DNA of 6,212 nt from Deinococcus rhizophilus (GTDB lineage Bacteria > Deinococcota > Deinococci > Deinococcales > Deinococcaceae), in the NCBI RefSeq assembly GCF_030271215.1, contig NZ_JASNGB010000076.1:7074-13285 (forward strand), written 5' to 3'. Shown one piece after another: positions 5,067 to 6,212 of this stretch; within the stretch, counting starts at the first letter, position 1; each line of letters begins with the position of its first letter. The notes beneath the pieces were generated by a model. The model worked only from the letters and a program-made list of their open reading frames with translations, did not search any database and had not been told where the DNA came from. The translations under genes and the position numbers were made by a program.

Positions 5067-5072
5067 AAAGGG
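5067..5072 (+). promoter_or_regulatory. Shine-Dalgarno of the response regulator
   Basis: AAAGGG ends nine bases before the ATG at 5082. It is modest but correctly spaced, and supports this start over the in-frame ATG at 5004 and GTG at 4953. It fits a transcript with a real leader, unlike most neighbours. Confidence 0.45.
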
Positions 5073-5081
5073 CATCCCACC

Positions 5082-5750
<669 letters not shown>

Positions 5751-5780
5751 GGAGCGGTCAGCGTCCAGCCGCCAGCGACC

Positions 5781-5810
5781 AAGTCCCCGGAGCTTCTGCC
5801 GGGGGCTTTT
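5781..5810 (+). terminator. Rho-independent terminator of the response regulator
   Basis: An 8-bp stem, GTCCCCGG (5783-5790) with CCGGGGGC (5799-5806) including one G-T pair, closes an eight-base loop AGCTTCTG and is followed by TTTT (5807-5810). Flanking AA/TT can extend the stem. It lies 30 bases past the stop codon, and it separates the regulator from the peptidase gene. Confidence 0.85.
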
Positions 5811-5831
5811 CGTGTGTGGGCCGCTCCGGAG

Positions 5832-5840
5832 TGGTCCAAT
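5832..5840 (+). promoter_or_regulatory. -10 region of the P1 peptidase gene
   Basis: TCCAAT (5835-5840) is six bases before the GTG start and is preceded by TGG, giving an extended -10 form (TGn plus hexamer). It departs from TANNNT at the second base, so it is weaker than the other boxes, but the spacing repeats the leaderless layout. It lies just after the terminator, consistent with a new transcription unit. Confidence 0.4.
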
Positions 5841-5846
5841 ACCCGC

Positions 5847-6212
5847 GTGACCCCTCCCAACACGACCCTGACCGCCATTCCCGGTTTCCGCGTGGGCCAC
5901 TGGACCGACCCTGTCGGGCTGACCGGCTGCACGGTGATCCTCTGCCCGGACGCGGGCGCGGTGGCCTCGGCGTCCTTTCTCGGCCCCAGCCCCGGCACGC
6001 GGGAAGGGGTGCTGCTCTCGCCGGAGAAGAAGGTCGAGCGCGTCCACGCCCTCTTGCTGACGGGCGGCAGCGCCTTTGGCCTCGCGGCGGCGTCCGGCGT
6101 GGTGCGGGTGCTGGAGGAGCGCGGCATCGGCCACGAGACGCCCTGGGCGCGGGTGCCCCTCGTTCCGGCGGCGGTCGTGTACGACCTCGGCGTGGGCGAC
6201 CCGGGGGCGCGG
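5847..6212 (+). CDS. P1 family (DmpA/S58-type) aminopeptidase, N-terminal part
   Basis: The frame opens at GTG 5847 and runs off the right edge after 122 residues, about one third of a typical member. Recognisable family motifs are LTAIPGFRVGHWTD (8-21), GCTVILCPDAGAVASASFLG (27-46), SPGTREGVLLSP (48-59), the very typical LTGGSAFGLAAASGVVR (71-87) and VPLVPAAVVYDLGVGD (103-118). This family is made as a precursor that cuts itself into alpha and beta chains, the new N-terminal residue (Ser in DmpA) being the nucleophile. It releases N-terminal amino acids, in DmpA of D- or L-configuration, in the cytoplasm or periplasm depending on the member. The cleavage site and nucleophile lie beyond this window, so activity cannot be judged. 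No signal peptide is seen. An extended -10-like TCCAAT six bases before the GTG and the upstream terminator mark it as its own unit. Confidence 0.9.
   Translation, partial: MTPPNTTLTAIPGFRVGHWTDPVGLTGCTVILCPDAGAVASASFLGPSPGTREGVLLSPEKKVERVHALLLTGGSAFGLAAASGVVRVLEERGIGHETPWARVPLVPAAVVYDLGVGDPGAR

Larger units (their letters stand above)
4806..5081 (+). other. Intergenic region and probable 5' leader of the response regulator
   Basis: No gene is seen here. A frame in phase with the response regulator is open from 4953, but its residues (PPPTAPRPQ and the like) are not part of the receiver domain. Weak symmetric elements are TCAGCTC (4876-4882) against GAGCTGA (4908-4914), and GTCA-TG-TGAC (4885-4894). 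No U-tract terminator follows the 96-aa gene. The last part holds the promoter and ribosome-site candidates of the response regulator, listed separately. Confidence 0.6.

Noticed and set aside
4953..5081. N-terminal extension of the response regulator (GTG 4953 or ATG 5004)
   Set aside because: Receiver domains begin with the ILLIEDN strand right after the ATG at 5082, which has a ribosome site. The extension is Pro/Arg-rich leader sequence.
4806..5081. Radiation/desiccation response motif (TTATG-N-CATAA type palindrome)
   Set aside because: I searched by eye upstream of the response regulator and the other genes and found no acceptable match.

Overview
The window is very GC-rich bacterial DNA with dense, short-spaced genes. 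It most likely comes from a Deinococcus chromosome. Two things suggest this. The response regulator at 5082-5750 matches, as I remember it, the Deinococcus OmpR-family regulator DrRRA. In addition, gene after gene carries a TANNNT -10 box only 5-12 bases before its start codon with no Shine-Dalgarno, which is the leaderless-mRNA architecture described for Deinococcus (best documented in D. deserti). No tRNA, rRNA, CRISPR array or insertion sequence was seen.

Layout. On the left, the C-terminus of an unrecognised protein (2-184) is followed on the + strand by a GNAT acetyltransferase (219-752) and an 82-residue hypothetical protein (749-997) joined by an ATGA start/stop overlap. These meet, stop codon over stop codon, an IclR-family regulator on the - strand (994-1698). 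Continuing on the - strand, and upstream in the sense of transcription, are a 59-residue acidic protein (1752-1931), a long-form sugar-1-phosphate nucleotidylyltransferase with a C-terminal beta-helix (1966-3003), a hairpin terminator candidate (3049-3070), a small two-hydrophobic-segment protein of unusual codon use (3100-3393) and an S33-like alpha/beta hydrolase (3449-4360).

The hydrolase diverges from a 96-residue hypothetical gene (4515-4805). The 150-bp divergent region between them holds three 21-bp tandem repeats, each built around a palindrome. A 276-base intergenic region with an inverted repeat and a possible tandem half-site leads to the response regulator, which ends at a good intrinsic terminator (5781-5810). 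The window closes with the N-terminal third of a P1/DmpA-type (S58) peptidase running off the right edge.

The genes do not form one obvious pathway. This looks like ordinary core and accessory Deinococcus chromosome, not a mobile island or defence locus. The most unusual points are: a hydrolase whose catalytic-serine position reads Gly (GHGFG) while Asp and His are kept; the helically phased palindromic 21-bp repeats in its divergent promoter region; the run of leaderless promoters; and several small uncharacterised proteins.
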